Shown here: positions 50,057 to 60,486 of the stretch, piece after piece
How positions within the stretch are numbered: position 1 is the first letter of the stretch
How the letters are laid out: each line of letters begins with the position of its first letter
From: Acanthamoeba sp. SK_2022b
Taxonomy: Eukaryota > Discosea > Longamoebia > Acanthamoebidae
Direction: 5' to 3'
Length of the DNA: 64,000 nt
Assembly: GCA_027943245.1 (NCBI GenBank)
Contig: JANDJZ010001751.1
Coordinates: 1 to 64,000, forward strand
Program-made: the position numbers and the translations under genes
The notes under the pieces: model-generated
What the model was told of the DNA's origin: nothing
Database searches by the model: none
The model's input: only the letters and a program-made list of their open reading frames with translations

Positions 50057-50980
50057 ATGTCGCAGGCCGTCTATTTTCTGCTGTTGCCCAATGTGCTGTC
50101 GCTGGACGTCAGCGGCCCGGCGGAAACCCTGCGCCTCGCGGGGCAGTTCAGCCTGCGTTATCTCAGCCCGTCGCCACAGATCATCTGCTCCATCGGCATG
50201 ACGCTGAGCGGCCTGCAGCCGTTGCCCGAACGCTTGGAAGACGGCGCCATCCTGGTGCTGCCGGGCGTCGGCGATTCGCAGCGCTATTTCGCCGGGGAAG
50301 AGGCCGAGCAGGCGCGTCGCTGGCTGGCGACGCTGCGGCCCGATCTGCAGCGGCAGCGCATCACCCTGGTGTGCATCTGCTCCGGCGCGCTGCTGGCGGC
50401 GCAGGCCGGGCTGCTCGACGGCTATCAGTGCACCACCCACCACGACGTTATCGAGCGTATCCGCCGGCAGGCGCCGGCGGCGCAGGTGAAAGAGAACCGT
50501 ATCTTCGTCGAAGATCGCGGCGTCTACACCAGCGCGGGCATCACCACCGGCATCGATTTGGCGCTGCACCTGGTGCACCGCCACTGCGGCTCCGGCCGGG
50601 CGCGCGACGTCGCCCGCGATATGGTGGTCTATTTCCGCCGCGCGGGGGACGATCCGCAGCTGTCGCCCTGGCTGCGCTACCGCAACCACCTGCACCCGGC
50701 GGTGCACCGCGCGCAGGACGTGATGGCCGCCGAGCCGGAGGCCGACTGGTCGGTGCCGCAGGTGGCGGAAAAAGCGCACGTCAGCAGCCGCCACCTGGCG
50801 CGGCTGTTTCGCAGCCACGTCGGCATCAGCGTGCGGGAATACCATGAGCAGCTGCGGCTGGCGGTGGCGCAACAGCGCCTGCAGCAAGGATATGGGTTGG
50901 AGAAGGCCGCGCTGGCGGCCGGCTTTTCTTCCGGGCGGCAGCTGCGCCGCGCCCAGCAGCGCCAGCGTTCGCCGCTATGA
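50057..50980 (+). CDS. GlxA-family (DJ-1/PfpI + AraC) transcriptional regulator
   Basis: A 307-residue protein with an N-terminal class-I glutamine amidotransferase-like domain, whose CICSGAL segment keeps the nucleophile-elbow Cys, and a C-terminal AraC HTH (WSVPQVAEKAHVSSRHLARLFRSHVGISVREY). Such proteins control catabolic operons for amines and nitrogen compounds; it probably regulates the two genes before it. GGAG precedes the ATG. Confidence 0.86.
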   Translation: MSQAVYFLLLPNVLSLDVSGPAETLRLAGQFSLRYLSPSPQIICSIGMTLSGLQPLPERLEDGAILVLPGVGDSQRYFAGEEAEQARRWLATLRPDLQRQRITLVCICSGALLAAQAGLLDGYQCTTHHDVIERIRRQAPAAQVKENRIFVEDRGVYTSAGITTGIDLALHLVHRHCGSGRARDVARDMVVYFRRAGDDPQLSPWLRYRNHLHPAVHRAQDVMAAEPEADWSVPQVAEKAHVSSRHLARLFRSHVGISVREYHEQLRLAVAQQRLQQGYGLEKAALAAGFSSGRQLRRAQQRQRSPL

Positions 50981-51967
50981 TACCAGCCGGCGGGTATCCA
51001 GCCGCTGCAGGCCGACAGACAGCAGCAGGCTGAGCCCCAGCGCCACGCCGAACACCCAGAAGATATCCAGCAGCGGGTGGCCGGTGAAATCCAGGTGCCG
51101 GCTGCGCATCACGTTGACGATCAGGGCGTGAAAACCGTAGATCGCCAGCGAATGGCGGGAGAACGCGCTCAGCCAGCCGATCGGCTGCGGCAGACAGTGT
51201 TTCACCCACACCAGCAGCGCCACCGCCGCCATAAACACCAGCGGGCCGCTGTAGATATAGTAGGTATCGGCGAAGTTGCCGTTGATGAACAGCTGGTGCT
51301 TGGTGCCGCGCGCGATCAGCGCCACGCACAGCGCAAATCCCAGCGCCGCCAGCCAGCCCACGACGCGCCCGCGCGCCTCCATCATGCCAATCGCCCGCCC
51401 GGCCAGCGCATACAGCAGGTAGTAGAAGGTATCGCCGTAGATATACAGGTTAACCGGCAGCAGGTTCACGTTGCCGAAGGTCAGCTTGTCGGTATTCGGG
51501 TTGGCGATCGCCGCCAACACCACCAGCGCGGCGGCCAGGTAACGGCGCGACACCGGCTTGACGCTGATCAGCGGCGACAGCAGGTAAATCACCGCAATGG
51601 CATAGAAAAACCACAGATGATAGAACACCGGCTTTTGCAGGATGGCGCGCAGCGACGGCCAGAAGCCGATCTTGGTAAAGGCCGCGATATAGATCAGCGC
51701 GATGGCACTGTAGAACAGAATGCAGCAGGCGATACGGGTGAAATGCCGCCGGCCGGCGCTCTTGTCGCCGAAGAACAGGTAACCGGAAATCATGAAAAAC
51801 AGCGGCACCGACACGCGCGACAGCGAGTTCAGCACGTTGGCGATATCCCAGTTGTGCAGCCCTATCGCCGCGCCGTTGGTGACGTAATAGGTGGTGGCGT
51901 GGATCATCACCACCATCATGCACGCCATCGCCCGCAGGTTGTCTATCCAGCCGATTTTCTCGCTCAA
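50975..51967 (-). CDS. wecH: O-acetyltransferase WecH (acyltransferase 3 family)
   Basis: A 330-residue polytopic membrane acyltransferase. SEKIGWIDNLRAMACMMVVMIHATTYYVTN and VSVPLFFMISGYLFFG match E. coli WecH (331 aa), which O-acetylates enterobacterial common antigen. The start is taken as TTG at 51967 to align with E. coli MQPKIYWIDNL; a TTG at 52036 would add 23 residues. The 3' end overlaps the convergent GlxA gene by 6 bp. Confidence 0.85.
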   Translation of the reverse strand: MSEKIGWIDNLRAMACMMVVMIHATTYYVTNGAAIGLHNWDIANVLNSLSRVSVPLFFMISGYLFFGDKSAGRRHFTRIACCILFYSAIALIYIAAFTKIGFWPSLRAILQKPVFYHLWFFYAIAVIYLLSPLISVKPVSRRYLAAALVVLAAIANPNTDKLTFGNVNLLPVNLYIYGDTFYYLLYALAGRAIGMMEARGRVVGWLAALGFALCVALIARGTKHQLFINGNFADTYYIYSGPLVFMAAVALLVWVKHCLPQPIGWLSAFSRHSLAIYGFHALIVNVMRSRHLDFTGHPLLDIFWVFGVALGLSLLLSVGLQRLDTRRLVS

Positions 51968-52184
51968 ACGCTCGCCCGATCTTGTGTCATATTGATATGT
52001 TAAGAAGAGGTTATCGGGCACGGCGTTCGGCGACAACCCAAAAGCGAAATATCAGAATGCACTTAAACAACACCTTATTATTGCGAAGGTGAACAATTGG
52101 CGGCAAAATAGCCGCCACAACTCGCTCAGTTTGCGCTTCCCGCCCTGGCAGTTCCTTTTTCTCTTTTACTATCAGTACAATAAT

Positions 52185-53432
52185 ATGAAAACGACATTAC
52201 CACCTGCGGCACGTTTGGGCCGACAGGCGCTTTTATTCCCTCTTTGTCTGGTGCTGTTCGAGTTCGCCACCTATATCGGCAACGATATGATTCAGCCGGG
52301 CATGCTGGCCGTCGTGGCGGATTTCAACGCCGGCGAAGAGTGGGTACCCACCTCGATGACCGCCTATCTGGCCGGCGGCATCTTCCTGCAGTGGCTGCTC
52401 GGGCCGCTGTCGGATCGCCGCGGCCGTCGCCCGGTGATGCTGGCCGGGGTGGCGTTCTTTATCGTCGCCTGCCTGGCGATCCTGCTGGTCACCACCATCG
52501 AACAGTTCATCGCCATGCGTTTCCTGCAGGGCATCGGCCTGTGCTTTATCGGTGCCGTCGGCTACGCCACCATTCAGGAGTCGTTTGAAGAATCGGTGTG
52601 CATCAAAATCACCGCGCTGATGGCCAACGTGGCGCTGATCGCCCCGCTGCTCGGGCCGCTGGCCGGCGCGGCGCTGATCCACGTCGCGCCGTGGCAGAGC
52701 ATGTTCGTGCTGTTCGCCGCGCTGGCGGCCATCGCCTTCTACGGCCTGTGGAAAGCGATGCCGGAAACCGCCACGCTGCAGGGCGAGGCGTTTTCCGCCG
52801 CCAACCTGTGGCGCGACTACCGCCAGGTGTTAGGCAACCGCCGCTTCCTGTGCGGCGCGCTGGCGATCGGTTTCGCCAGCCTGCCGCTGCTGGCCTGGAT
52901 CGCCCAGTCGCCGGTGATCCTGATCAGCGGTGAGTCGCTGTCGACGCTGGACTACGGCCTGCTGCAAATCCCGGTGTTCGGCGCGCTGATCCTCGGCAAC
53001 CTGACGCTGGCGCGCCTGACCGGCAAAAACAGCGTAGAGCGTTTGATTAAGCTGGGCGCAGGCCCAATGCTGTTGGGGCTGCTGATCGCCGCGCTGGCAA
53101 CCCAGTTCTCCAGCCACGCCTACCTGTGGATGACCGCCGGCCTGAGCCTGTACGCCTTCGGCATTGGCCTCGCCAACGCCGGGCTGTACCGCCTGACGCT
53201 GTTCTCCAGCAACGTCAGCAAGGGCACGGTGTCAGCCACCATGGGCATGCTGAGCATGATGGTGTTCACCGTCGGCATCGAACTGGCCAAGGTCGCCTAC
53301 GTCTGGGGCGGCAGCGGGCTGTTCAACCTGTTCAACCTCATCAGCGGCCTGTGCTGGCTGACGCTGGTGGCGCTGTTCCTCGGCAAACGCCGCAACGGCG
53401 ACCCCACGCCGCAGCCGACCGGCGCGGCTTAA
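52185..53432 (+). CDS. mdfA: Multidrug efflux MFS transporter MdfA
   Basis: A 415-residue, 12-helix DHA1 transporter very close to E. coli MdfA (410 aa). The membrane acidic pair in [12 protein letters not shown] (Glu26 and Asp34 in E. coli) and the Arg in MRFLQGIG (Arg112) are kept. It exports a wide range of cationic and neutral drugs by proton exchange. The ATG at 52185 was chosen by similarity; its ribosome site is weak. Confidence 0.93.
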   Translation: MKTTLPPAARLGRQALLFPLCLVLFEFATYIGNDMIQPGMLAVVADFNAGEEWVPTSMTAYLAGGIFLQWLLGPLSDRRGRRPVMLAGVAFFIVACLAILLVTTIEQFIAMRFLQGIGLCFIGAVGYATIQESFEESVCIKITALMANVALIAPLLGPLAGAALIHVAPWQSMFVLFAALAAIAFYGLWKAMPETATLQGEAFSAANLWRDYRQVLGNRRFLCGALAIGFASLPLLAWIAQSPVILISGESLSTLDYGLLQIPVFGALILGNLTLARLTGKNSVERLIKLGAGPMLLGLLIAALATQFSSHAYLWMTAGLSLYAFGIGLANAGLYRLTLFSSNVSKGTVSATMGMLSMMVFTVGIELAKVAYVWGGSGLFNLFNLISGLCWLTLVALFLGKRRNGDPTPQPTGAA

Positions 53433-53442
53433 ATGCCACGAT

Positions 53443-53478
53443 AAAACGCCGGTCCGGTTTCCCGACCGGCGTTTTTTA
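53443..53478 (+). terminator. Terminator after mdfA (bidirectional)
   Basis: AAAACGCCGGTC and GACCGGCGTTTT form a 12-bp stem followed by TTA. It lies between convergent mdfA and the LysE-type gene and can serve both. Confidence 0.88.
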
Positions 53479-53485
53479 TGCGGCT

Positions 53486-54112
53486 TCAGCCGAGCAGCCC
53501 CCACAGCGCATACCCCGCTCCCACTACCGCCACCCCCAACAGCAGCGACGCCGACAGGACAGAGATCGCCCGCCGCGCGTGCTGCAGCGCCATTCCCGAC
53601 AGCAGGGTGATATAGGTCAGCAAGATGGCGAAGTCCGCCAGCACCCACAGCGCGGTCAGCAGCGTCAGGCTGGTGCCGATCGAGGGAGTGACGGCGATAA
53701 ACTGCGGGAAAAAGGCGACGAAGAAGACAATGTCTTTGGGGTTGGCGATGCCCACCAGAAAACCGTTCAGGATCGCCGAGCGTTTTTGCGGCGGCGCAAC
53801 GGGCTGCGCATCGGGGGGTCGCGCGGATAAATCCTCATACAGCGAGACGATCGCCATACGGCCGATAAACAGGCAACCCAGCAGGCCTACCCACTGCAGC
53901 ATGCGCATATCCACGGCGAACAGCCCGGTGATAATCAGCGCGGCGATGCCGATCAGCAACAAGGAGGCCCCGTTGCTGCCCAGCGCGGTCAACAGCGCAC
54001 GCCGGGCGCCAAAGCGCGCTGCGGTGTTGGCCACCATCGCCACCACCGGCCCCGGCGTGGCGATCAGCAACAAAATGGCGGCGAAATACGCCGCCAGTAA
54101 CGACAGGTTCAT
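53486..54112 (-). CDS. LysE/RhtB-family amino-acid exporter
   Basis: A 208-residue exporter with about six helices. LLLIATPGPVVAMVANTAARFG is the family opening, and GFLVGIANPKDIVFFVAFFPQFI the central motif. The start is either ATG at 54112 (used) or GTG at 54127; neither ribosome site decides. Divergent from a LysR gene. Confidence 0.85.
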   Translation of the reverse strand: MNLSLLAAYFAAILLLIATPGPVVAMVANTAARFGARRALLTALGSNGASLLLIGIAALIITGLFAVDMRMLQWVGLLGCLFIGRMAIVSLYEDLSARPPDAQPVAPPQKRSAILNGFLVGIANPKDIVFFVAFFPQFIAVTPSIGTSLTLLTALWVLADFAILLTYITLLSGMALQHARRAISVLSASLLLGVAVVGAGYALWGLLG

Positions 54113-54233
54113 CTTTATTTCACTCACATTCAGTCAGTTGGCGTCGCGCCATTATCATGCAGCCGCCCCCGCCTTGAAAAAGGAGTAATCCTGTCGTTTA
54201 CTGTGAATCAGACTCATTATTAGAGACGCCGCG

Positions 54234-55145
54234 ATGGCCAGTTCCCTTCCGCCGCTTTACGCCCTGCGCGCCTTCGAAAGCGCCGCCCGCACCGGCTCGT
54301 TCACGCTGGCCGCCGAGGAGCTGCATCTCACCCCAAGCGCGGTCAGCAAGCACATCAAAACGCTGGAGCAGCACTTCGGCTGCCGGCTGTTCCAGCGCAA
54401 CGGCCCGCGTATCGAGGTCACGCCGCAGGGGAAAATCTTCGCCGCCGAGCTGCAGCAAGGGTTTGGCCGCATCGAGCAAGCCTGCGAGCTGTTCAGAAGC
54501 CACCGCGATCTGCTGCGGCTGAAGGCGCCTTCCACCCTGACCATGCGCTGGCTGCTGGACTGCCTGAGCCGGTTCCGGCAAACGGCGCAGGCGTTCGACG
54601 TGCAGGCAGCCAGCGTCTGGATGGACATCGACAGCGTGGATTTTTTCAGCGAACCCTACGACTGCGCCATCCTGCTCGGCAACGGCCATTTCGGCGCCAA
54701 CACCGCCGCCGCCAAGCTGTTCGACGAATGGCTGATCCCGATTTGCGCCCCCGCGCTGCTCGCCGACGGGCAGCGCGATCTCGCCGCCTGCCCGCTGATC
54801 CACCCTTCACCCGATCGGCGCGACTGGCGGCGCTGGCTGCAAAAAAGCGGCATCGCGGCCCCGATCGATCTTGCACGCGGCCAGGTATTTGATTCGCTGG
54901 AACAGGGCAACGCCGCAGCCATCGCCGGGCACGGCATCTCGATCGGGGATCTGGCGCTGAGCCTGCGAACCATTGAGGAGGGGTTATTGGGGCTGCCTTG
55001 TGACGCCGCCGTGCGCACCGGCGACGGTTACTATCTGGTTTGGCCGGCGGAGTCGGCGAAACGGCCGCTGATCGAACGCTTACAGGCGTTTCTCACCGCC
55101 CAAACGCCCGACGTCAGCCAGGCCGCCGTCAGGTTTATCGGCTAG
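54234..55145 (+). CDS. GcvA-like LysR-family regulator
   Basis: A 303-residue LTTR. LPPLYALRAFESAARTGSFTLAAEELHLTPSAVSKHIKTLE is the GcvA/AmpR-type HTH start. It diverges from the LysE-type exporter gene, which it probably regulates. Confidence 0.87.
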   Translation: MASSLPPLYALRAFESAARTGSFTLAAEELHLTPSAVSKHIKTLEQHFGCRLFQRNGPRIEVTPQGKIFAAELQQGFGRIEQACELFRSHRDLLRLKAPSTLTMRWLLDCLSRFRQTAQAFDVQAASVWMDIDSVDFFSEPYDCAILLGNGHFGANTAAAKLFDEWLIPICAPALLADGQRDLAACPLIHPSPDRRDWRRWLQKSGIAAPIDLARGQVFDSLEQGNAAAIAGHGISIGDLALSLRTIEEGLLGLPCDAAVRTGDGYYLVWPAESAKRPLIERLQAFLTAQTPDVSQAAVRFIG

Positions 55146-55156
55146 GGGAATTTGGC

Positions 55157-55432
55157 CTATCGCTCTTCGCGGGTATGCCAAATACGCAGAACATAAATCG
55201 CTGCCGGCTGCACCTGGTAACGTATCTCATAGCGGCCGACCAGAATACGCCTCACTTCCTGCGGTAAAAACTCGTCCAACCTTTCACCCAAGCGAGGATT
55301 ATCGAGCAACGCTTTAGGCGCGGCGACCAAAACCTTCACCGAATTCGCTGCCGCAGTACGGTTAGCCAAGGCAAGAAACTCAAACAAACGCGCCAAATCC
55401 GATAGCGCCTTACTCGTCCATTTTAACTCCAT
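55157..55432 (-). CDS. RelE/ParE-superfamily toxin
   Basis: A 91-residue ParE/RelE-fold protein. LGERLDEFLPQEVRRILVGRYEIRYQV and IYVLRIWHTREER are typical of the family, which inhibits gyrase or cuts mRNA; the target is not decided here. Its ATG overlaps the antitoxin stop (TGATG), so it is the second gene of the pair. Confidence 0.85.
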   Translation of the reverse strand: MELKWTSKALSDLARLFEFLALANRTAAANSVKVLVAAPKALLDNPRLGERLDEFLPQEVRRILVGRYEIRYQVQPAAIYVLRIWHTREER

Positions 55433-55692
55433 CAGCGCGGTACCGGCAGCGGATCGTCACTGTCCAGGCTGGCAGCCCAGGCTTCTACCGACTCATGATC
55501 GATAACGTTTTGCTGTTCGACATCGGCCAGCGCCGCCAGCGTTAATCGACGGCGCTCTTCCTCTTGCTCAAGCCAGGCGGCGAGGGCTTGCTTCACTATC
55601 CATCCCCGTGAGCGGTCAAGTTTGGCGGCCATTTCATCCACCTTTTCAGCCAAAGGCAGCGGCACATGAGCGGTGATGACTTTCGTATTCAT
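55432..55692 (-). CDS. RHH/CopG-type antitoxin
   Basis: An 86-residue ribbon-helix-helix protein. TKVITAHVPLPLAEKVDEMAAKLDRSRGWIVKQALAAWL is the RHH domain, with the C-terminus probably binding the toxin. The ATG at 55692 has AGGAG 7 bp upstream, preferred to an in-frame start 30 bp earlier. First gene of the pair, immediately downstream of selB. Confidence 0.87.
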   Translation of the reverse strand: MNTKVITAHVPLPLAEKVDEMAAKLDRSRGWIVKQALAAWLEQEEERRRLTLAALADVEQQNVIDHESVEAWAASLDSDDPLPVPR

Positions 55693-55774
55693 CGTCTTGC
55701 TCCTCAATACAATCGACATCAATCAAAGTGATTAAAGCTGATTATACCGCCATCAGAGAACAAAAAACACGCAA

Positions 55775-57616
55775 TCAGTTGCCGAACAACCCGCCGTCAC
55801 GCAGCAGATGCTCGTTACCCTTGCGGCGGGTAAAACCGCTGCGATCGAAGAACTCCAGCACCTGGATCGCCAGCTTGCGCCCGACGCCGAGCCGATCGCG
55901 GAAGTCGGCGGCGTTGGCGCCGCCACGCTCCGCATCCAGCTCGCGGATCAGCGCCGCGAACTGATCGATGCGTCGGCTGAGGTAATAGCGATCCACCACC
56001 ACCGCCGTCACATGGCCCAGCTGAGCTGCCTTGCGCAGCAGCGCCCGTACCTGGCTCTCTTCCTCGCCCAACTCGCTCGCCAGATCGCGCACCCACCACG
56101 GCTCGTCGCCGAACAGCGGTTCGATGCGCGCCCACAGCGGCGCCTCTTCGGCGCTGAATGCCAGACCGTGTTCCGGCAGATGCAGCCAGCCGCGCGTATT
56201 GCGCAGCGCACCGGCCTTCAACAGCCGATCGATCATCATAAACACCAACGCTTCCGGCTGCTGAGGCAGCGCCATGCGCCGCAGGCGGGCGCGCCCTAAC
56301 CCCAGCTGGTCGGCGTGCTGTTGGTGGTACTCCGCCAGCACCTGCAGCAGCCGGCTCTCCGCCTGTTGCACCTGATCCTGCGCGAGCGCCCGGTCACCGA
56401 CGATCAGCAGATCGCGATCCGCCAGCAGTGCCGCCAGGCCGTCGTCGGTCAACTGACGCGCCCAGGCGAACGCCGCCAGCGACAGCGCGCCCTGCGGCAG
56501 CTCAAGCGCCAGCACCTGCGCATCGTCTTGCGCCTGCGCCAGAGCCTGCAGCCATGCCAGGTAGTCCGGCTGGCGCTTGCCGCGCTTGGGCGCGCTCAGC
56601 CTGAGCACCCGGGCCGCGCCCAGCGTTTGCCGTGCGCCGATGTCGCGCAGCACCAGCCGATCGTTTTCCGCCAGCCACAGCGGGCGATCGAGGATCAGTT
56701 CCGCCAACCCGTCGTTCAGCAGCGAAATGCGCCCGGTGATGTGGCTGGCGGCATGGTGCAGATGCAGCGGCTGCCAATGGCGGATCGGCCGATCCGCTTC
56801 CAGCGCCACCAGAATGCGTTCCGCCGCTTCCGGTGGACGCTGCGCCAGCAGCCAGTCGCCGCGCGCGATCCGGTCTTTATCGACATCGCCGCTGATGTTC
56901 AACGCAATGCGTTGCCCGGCCTGCGCCTGCTCCACGGTCTGATTTTGGGCGTGCAGGCCACGCACCCGCACCGGCGCGTCGGCGCCGGTCAGCCACAGCG
57001 AATCCCCCACCTGCACCCGGCCACCGAGCGCGGTGCCGGTCACCACCAGCCCCGCCCCTTTGACGCTGAACGCACGGTCTACCGCCAGGCGAAAACGGCG
57101 CGTCAGCGCGTGCTCGCCGGAGGGCAGCGCCAGCAAATGCGCGCGCAGCGCCTCGATGCCTTCCCCCGCCGCCGCCGCGGTAACAAACAGCGGCGCATCG
57201 GGCCAGCCCTGGCGCACCAGTTCGTCGCGCACCTGGCGGCGTACCTCGTCGACACGCGCCGCGTCCACCCGGTCGGCCTTGGTCAACGCCACCGTCAGCG
57301 CCGGGCGCCCGCTCAGGCGCAGGATCGCCAGATGCTCGCGGGTTTGCGCCATCACGCCGTCGTCGCAGGCCACCACCAGCAATGCATGGTCGATACCGCC
57401 GACGCCCGCCAGCATATTGGCGAGGAATTTCTCGTGGCCGGGCACGTCGATAAAGCCCAGCACCCGGCCGTCCGGCTGCGGCCAGTAGGCGTAACCCAGA
57501 TCGATGGTCATGCCGCGGCGCTTTTCTTCCGGCAGGCGATCCGCGTTGATCCCCGAGATCGCCTGCAGCAGGGTGGTTTTGCCATGATCGACATGGCCGG
57601 CGGTGGCGATGATCAT
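55775..57616 (-). CDS. selB: Selenocysteine-specific elongation factor SelB
   Basis: A 613-residue translation GTPase (614 aa in E. coli) that delivers Sec-tRNA to UGA at SECIS hairpins. The G domain has GHVDHGKTT (7-15), DVPGHEKF and TKAD; four C-terminal winged helices bind SECIS RNA. The start overlaps selA by 4 bp (ATGA); an upstream in-frame start lies inside selA. Confidence 0.96.
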   Translation of the reverse strand: MIIATAGHVDHGKTTLLQAISGINADRLPEEKRRGMTIDLGYAYWPQPDGRVLGFIDVPGHEKFLANMLAGVGGIDHALLVVACDDGVMAQTREHLAILRLSGRPALTVALTKADRVDAARVDEVRRQVRDELVRQGWPDAPLFVTAAAAGEGIEALRAHLLALPSGEHALTRRFRLAVDRAFSVKGAGLVVTGTALGGRVQVGDSLWLTGADAPVRVRGLHAQNQTVEQAQAGQRIALNISGDVDKDRIARGDWLLAQRPPEAAERILVALEADRPIRHWQPLHLHHAASHITGRISLLNDGLAELILDRPLWLAENDRLVLRDIGARQTLGAARVLRLSAPKRGKRQPDYLAWLQALAQAQDDAQVLALELPQGALSLAAFAWARQLTDDGLAALLADRDLLIVGDRALAQDQVQQAESRLLQVLAEYHQQHADQLGLGRARLRRMALPQQPEALVFMMIDRLLKAGALRNTRGWLHLPEHGLAFSAEEAPLWARIEPLFGDEPWWVRDLASELGEEESQVRALLRKAAQLGHVTAVVVDRYYLSRRIDQFAALIRELDAERGGANAADFRDRLGVGRKLAIQVLEFFDRSGFTRRKGNEHLLRDGGLFGN

Positions 57617-59007
57617 GAGGCGCTCAGCGCTTCGATCAGCGCCCCTTCCTGTTCCAGACAGCGCAGATCCAGCCACAGCCGGCCGTCGCCGAGGCGGCCG
57701 ATCACCGGCTGCGGCAGGCGGCGCCAGCGTTCAGCCAACGCCTCCAGCGTGGCGCCGCGGCCGTCGCGCGGCGTGAAGGTCAGCGCATAGCTGGGCAGGC
57801 GATCCACCGGCAGTGAACCGCTGCCAATCTGCGACCAGCACGGTTCGGCACGCAGCTCGAAATCGGCGGTGAACCGTGGCGTCAGCGCCGCCAGCAGCCG
57901 CTCGGCCGCCTGTTGCATCTCCTGCTGCGGGCGGGTCAGCAGCCGCAGCGTCGGCAGCTGCTCAGCCAGTTTTTCCGGCTGCAGATAGAGCCGCAGCGTG
58001 GCCTCCAGGGCCGCCAGCGTCAGCTTGCCGACGCGCAGCGCGCGTTTGAGCGGATGCTGCTGCAGGCGAGCGATCAGCGCCTTTTTGCCGACGATGATGC
58101 CGGCCTGCGGGCCGCCCAGCAGCTTATCGCCGGAGAACGTCACCAGATCGACGCCGGCGGCCAGCAGCCGCTGCGGCATCGGTTCGGCAGGCAGGCCGTA
58201 CTGCGCCATGTCGATCAGCGAGCCGCTGCCCAGATCGGTGGCGGTCGGCACGCCCTGTTCGGCCCCGAGCTGCGCCAGTTCGGCCTCGCCGACCGCCGCG
58301 GTAAAGCCCTGAATGCTGTAGTTGCTGGTGTGCACCTTCATCAACAGGCCGGTCTGCTCGTTGATGGCCTGGCGGTAATCTTTCAGATGGGTGCGGTTGG
58401 TGGTGCCGACCTCCACCAGTTGGCAGCCCGCCTGGCGCATCACGTCGGGTATGCGGAACGCGCCGCCGATCTCCACCAGCTCGCCGCGCGACACCACCAC
58501 CTCTTTGCCGGGGGCGATCGCCGCCAGCATCAGCAGCACCGCCGCCGCGTTGTTATTGACGATGCAGGCGTCCTCCGCACCGGTCAGCCGGCACAGCAGA
58601 CTCGCCACCGCCCGATCGCGATGGCCGCGCCCGGCACCATCCAGATCGTACTCCAGCGTCACCGCCTCCCCCATCACCGCGCTTACCGCGTCCTTCACCG
58701 GCTGCGCCAGTAGGGCGCGCCCGAGGTTAGTGTGCAGCACGGTGCCGCTGAGGTTGAACACCGGCAGCAAAGCCGGGCGTTGCTGCCGGGCCAGCTCCGC
58801 CCGCAGCGCCTGCGGCCAGTCGTCGCACCAAGCGGGTAAACGTTGCTGTTGCCTGATCGCGGCGCGCGCCTCGGCCTGCAGCCGGCGCAGCAGTTCGCCG
58901 ATCAGCGTCTGGCCATGCTGCGCCACCAGCGGTTCAATCGCGGGTTCTCGCAGCAGGCGGTCAATGGCGGGCAGTTGGCTGTAAAGAAGGTGGGATTCAG
59001 TGCTCAT
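57613..59007 (-). CDS. selA: L-seryl-tRNA(Sec) selenium transferase SelA
   Basis: A 464-residue PLP enzyme that turns Ser-tRNA(Sec) into Sec-tRNA(Sec). The PLP-binding Lys lies in [18 protein letters not shown]. Its substrate tRNA, selC, is about 15 kb away in this window. Order selA-selB matches E. coli. Confidence 0.96.
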   Translation of the reverse strand: MSTESHLLYSQLPAIDRLLREPAIEPLVAQHGQTLIGELLRRLQAEARAAIRQQQRLPAWCDDWPQALRAELARQQRPALLPVFNLSGTVLHTNLGRALLAQPVKDAVSAVMGEAVTLEYDLDGAGRGHRDRAVASLLCRLTGAEDACIVNNNAAAVLLMLAAIAPGKEVVVSRGELVEIGGAFRIPDVMRQAGCQLVEVGTTNRTHLKDYRQAINEQTGLLMKVHTSNYSIQGFTAAVGEAELAQLGAEQGVPTATDLGSGSLIDMAQYGLPAEPMPQRLLAAGVDLVTFSGDKLLGGPQAGIIVGKKALIARLQQHPLKRALRVGKLTLAALEATLRLYLQPEKLAEQLPTLRLLTRPQQEMQQAAERLLAALTPRFTADFELRAEPCWSQIGSGSLPVDRLPSYALTFTPRDGRGATLEALAERWRRLPQPVIGRLGDGRLWLDLRCLEQEGALIEALSAS

Positions 59008-59043
59008 GGTCGCTCGGTTTTCAGTTTAGACGTATCGGCATAG

Positions 59044-59068
59044 CAAAACCCCGCCGCGGCGGGGGAGA
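59044..59068 (-). terminator. Terminator after yibF
   Basis: CCCCGCC and GGCGGGG pair around a short GC centre in the 68-bp yibF-selA gap, followed on minus by TTTTGC. Confidence 0.7.
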
Positions 59069-59075
59069 AAAAAGC

Positions 59076-59681
59076 TCAGGGAGGCGAGGTGCGGGCGAAG
59101 CTTTCGCGGGCGAACAGGCGTTCGGCCAGCTTGACCAGCGCCGGGCGCTCGACGCACCAGTTGGGCAGGATGCGGCGGAAATTGAGGTAGCCCAGCGCGC
59201 AGCCCGTGGCGATATCCGCCAGCGTCAGCCGCTCGGCATTGAGCCACGTTTTTTCCCGCGCCAGCGCCTCCAGCGCATCCAACCCCTGCGTCAGTTTGTC
59301 ACGCTGGCGCAGCATCCAGTTTTCGTCCTGTTTTTCCGGCGCGCGCCGGCTTTCGCGAAACAGGGTCGCCGCCGCTTCGGTCACGCCGTCCGCCAGCGCC
59401 GCCACCTGGCGGACGCGCAACGCGGCGGTGCGATCGGCCGGCAAGAACGCCGGTTCCACCGCCAGCAGCTCAAGGTATTCGGCCACCACCGGCGAGTCGT
59501 AAAACACCTCGCCGTCATCGGCGATCAGCACCGGCACCTTGGCGAGCGGGTTCAGCTCCTTCACCCGGCTGCCGGGCTCATACGGCGGATCGTTGACGAA
59601 TTCGAACGCGATCCCCTTCTCCAACAGCATCACGGAAATCTTGCGCACAAAGGGACTGGTGTAACTGCCGATAAGCTTCAT
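59076..59681 (-). CDS. yibF: Glutathione S-transferase-like protein YibF
   Basis: A 201-residue GST: thioredoxin-like N-terminus (MKLIGSYTSPFVRKISVMLLEKGI) with the SPFVRK active region and a helical C-terminal domain. Glutathione-binding landmarks FYDSPVVAEYL are present. In E. coli yibF also sits upstream of selA. The substrate is unknown. Confidence 0.9.
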   Translation of the reverse strand: MKLIGSYTSPFVRKISVMLLEKGIAFEFVNDPPYEPGSRVKELNPLAKVPVLIADDGEVFYDSPVVAEYLELLAVEPAFLPADRTAALRVRQVAALADGVTEAAATLFRESRRAPEKQDENWMLRQRDKLTQGLDALEALAREKTWLNAERLTLADIATGCALGYLNFRRILPNWCVERPALVKLAERLFARESFARTSPP

Positions 59682-59721
59682 CCGTTCTCCTCCGCTTCGT
59701 CCTGGCCGCGGCGCGGCGCCC

Positions 59722-60372
59722 TTACTTCACCGCCAGGGTATCGATAATCCGCTGCACCAGCGCCTGGTGCACTTCCGGCGTTTTGGCCGGCGACAGCATT
59801 TGCAGCGTCACCACCCGCTTGTTGAACACCGTCAGCACCAGCGTGGACACCACCTTCTGCCCGTTGACGGTCTGCTCGGTATCCACCCGGCGAAACTTCT
59901 GTTTGCCGACGGTGAAGTTCTCTTCTTTGGTGGTCTGGATATTCTGATAGCGCTCGGCCAGCACCGTGATGGCGCTCTGCGCCAGCTCTTTCAGCATTTT
60001 GTCGCTGGTGTTGAGCTTCATGTCGTCCGGCGGGATCACCTCGGACGAAACCGCGCTCTGGCGCGACTTGCCGTCGAGGAAGCGCTGAATGGTGGAGGTG
60101 CTGTCGTTGATGATGCCGCTGTTCAGCGTCTGATCGCTAAAGCCAGGCGGCAGCTCGAAGGTGATTTTGCCCTTCTGCAGCGACACGCTCAGCCCCGGCG
60201 GCGCGGGCGGGGTTTCTGCCGGCGCAGGCGGCGGCGGTGGCGCGGGCTGCGTCACGGTCGGCTTGGTGTCCGGTGGCGGTACCGCCGGTTTGGTGTCGTC
60301 TTTGTTGTCGCAGGCCGCCAGTCCCATCGCCAGCACGGCGACCGCGGTCAATTTTGCCAGGGTGTTTAACAT
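59722..60372 (-). CDS. DcrB-family lipoprotein with Pro-rich linker
   Basis: A 216-residue lipoprotein: signal peptide with lipobox LAAC (Cys21), a Pro/Thr/Ala-rich linker (about 28-60), then a DcrB-like domain (LSVSLQKGKITFELPPGFSD to QRIIDTLAV). E. coli DcrB is shorter (185 aa) and is known from phage C1 and C6 sensitivity. The low-complexity linker is the main difference. It probably sits at the inner membrane or in the periplasm. Confidence 0.8.
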   Translation of the reverse strand: MLNTLAKLTAVAVLAMGLAACDNKDDTKPAVPPPDTKPTVTQPAPPPPPAPAETPPAPPGLSVSLQKGKITFELPPGFSDQTLNSGIINDSTSTIQRFLDGKSRQSAVSSEVIPPDDMKLNTSDKMLKELAQSAITVLAERYQNIQTTKEENFTVGKQKFRRVDTEQTVNGQKVVSTLVLTVFNKRVVTLQMLSPAKTPEVHQALVQRIIDTLAVK

Positions 60373-60458
60373 CGTGGTTCCTTTCGCTTGGCGCGTTATG
60401 GCCTAAACGTAGCAACTCGCCCGGGCGAATGCCAGAAGCCCGTTCTGAAATTGCTGGT

Positions 60459-60482
60459 CCGGCCCCGCGCGAACGGGGCCGG
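60459..60482 (-). terminator. GC hairpin after fdhE
   Basis: CCGGCCCCG and CGGGGCCGG form a perfect 9-bp stem with a 6-nt loop a few bases past the fdhE stop. The next minus-strand bases are not T-rich, so it may shield the mRNA rather than terminate fully. Confidence 0.55.
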
Positions 60483-60486
60483 GCGG

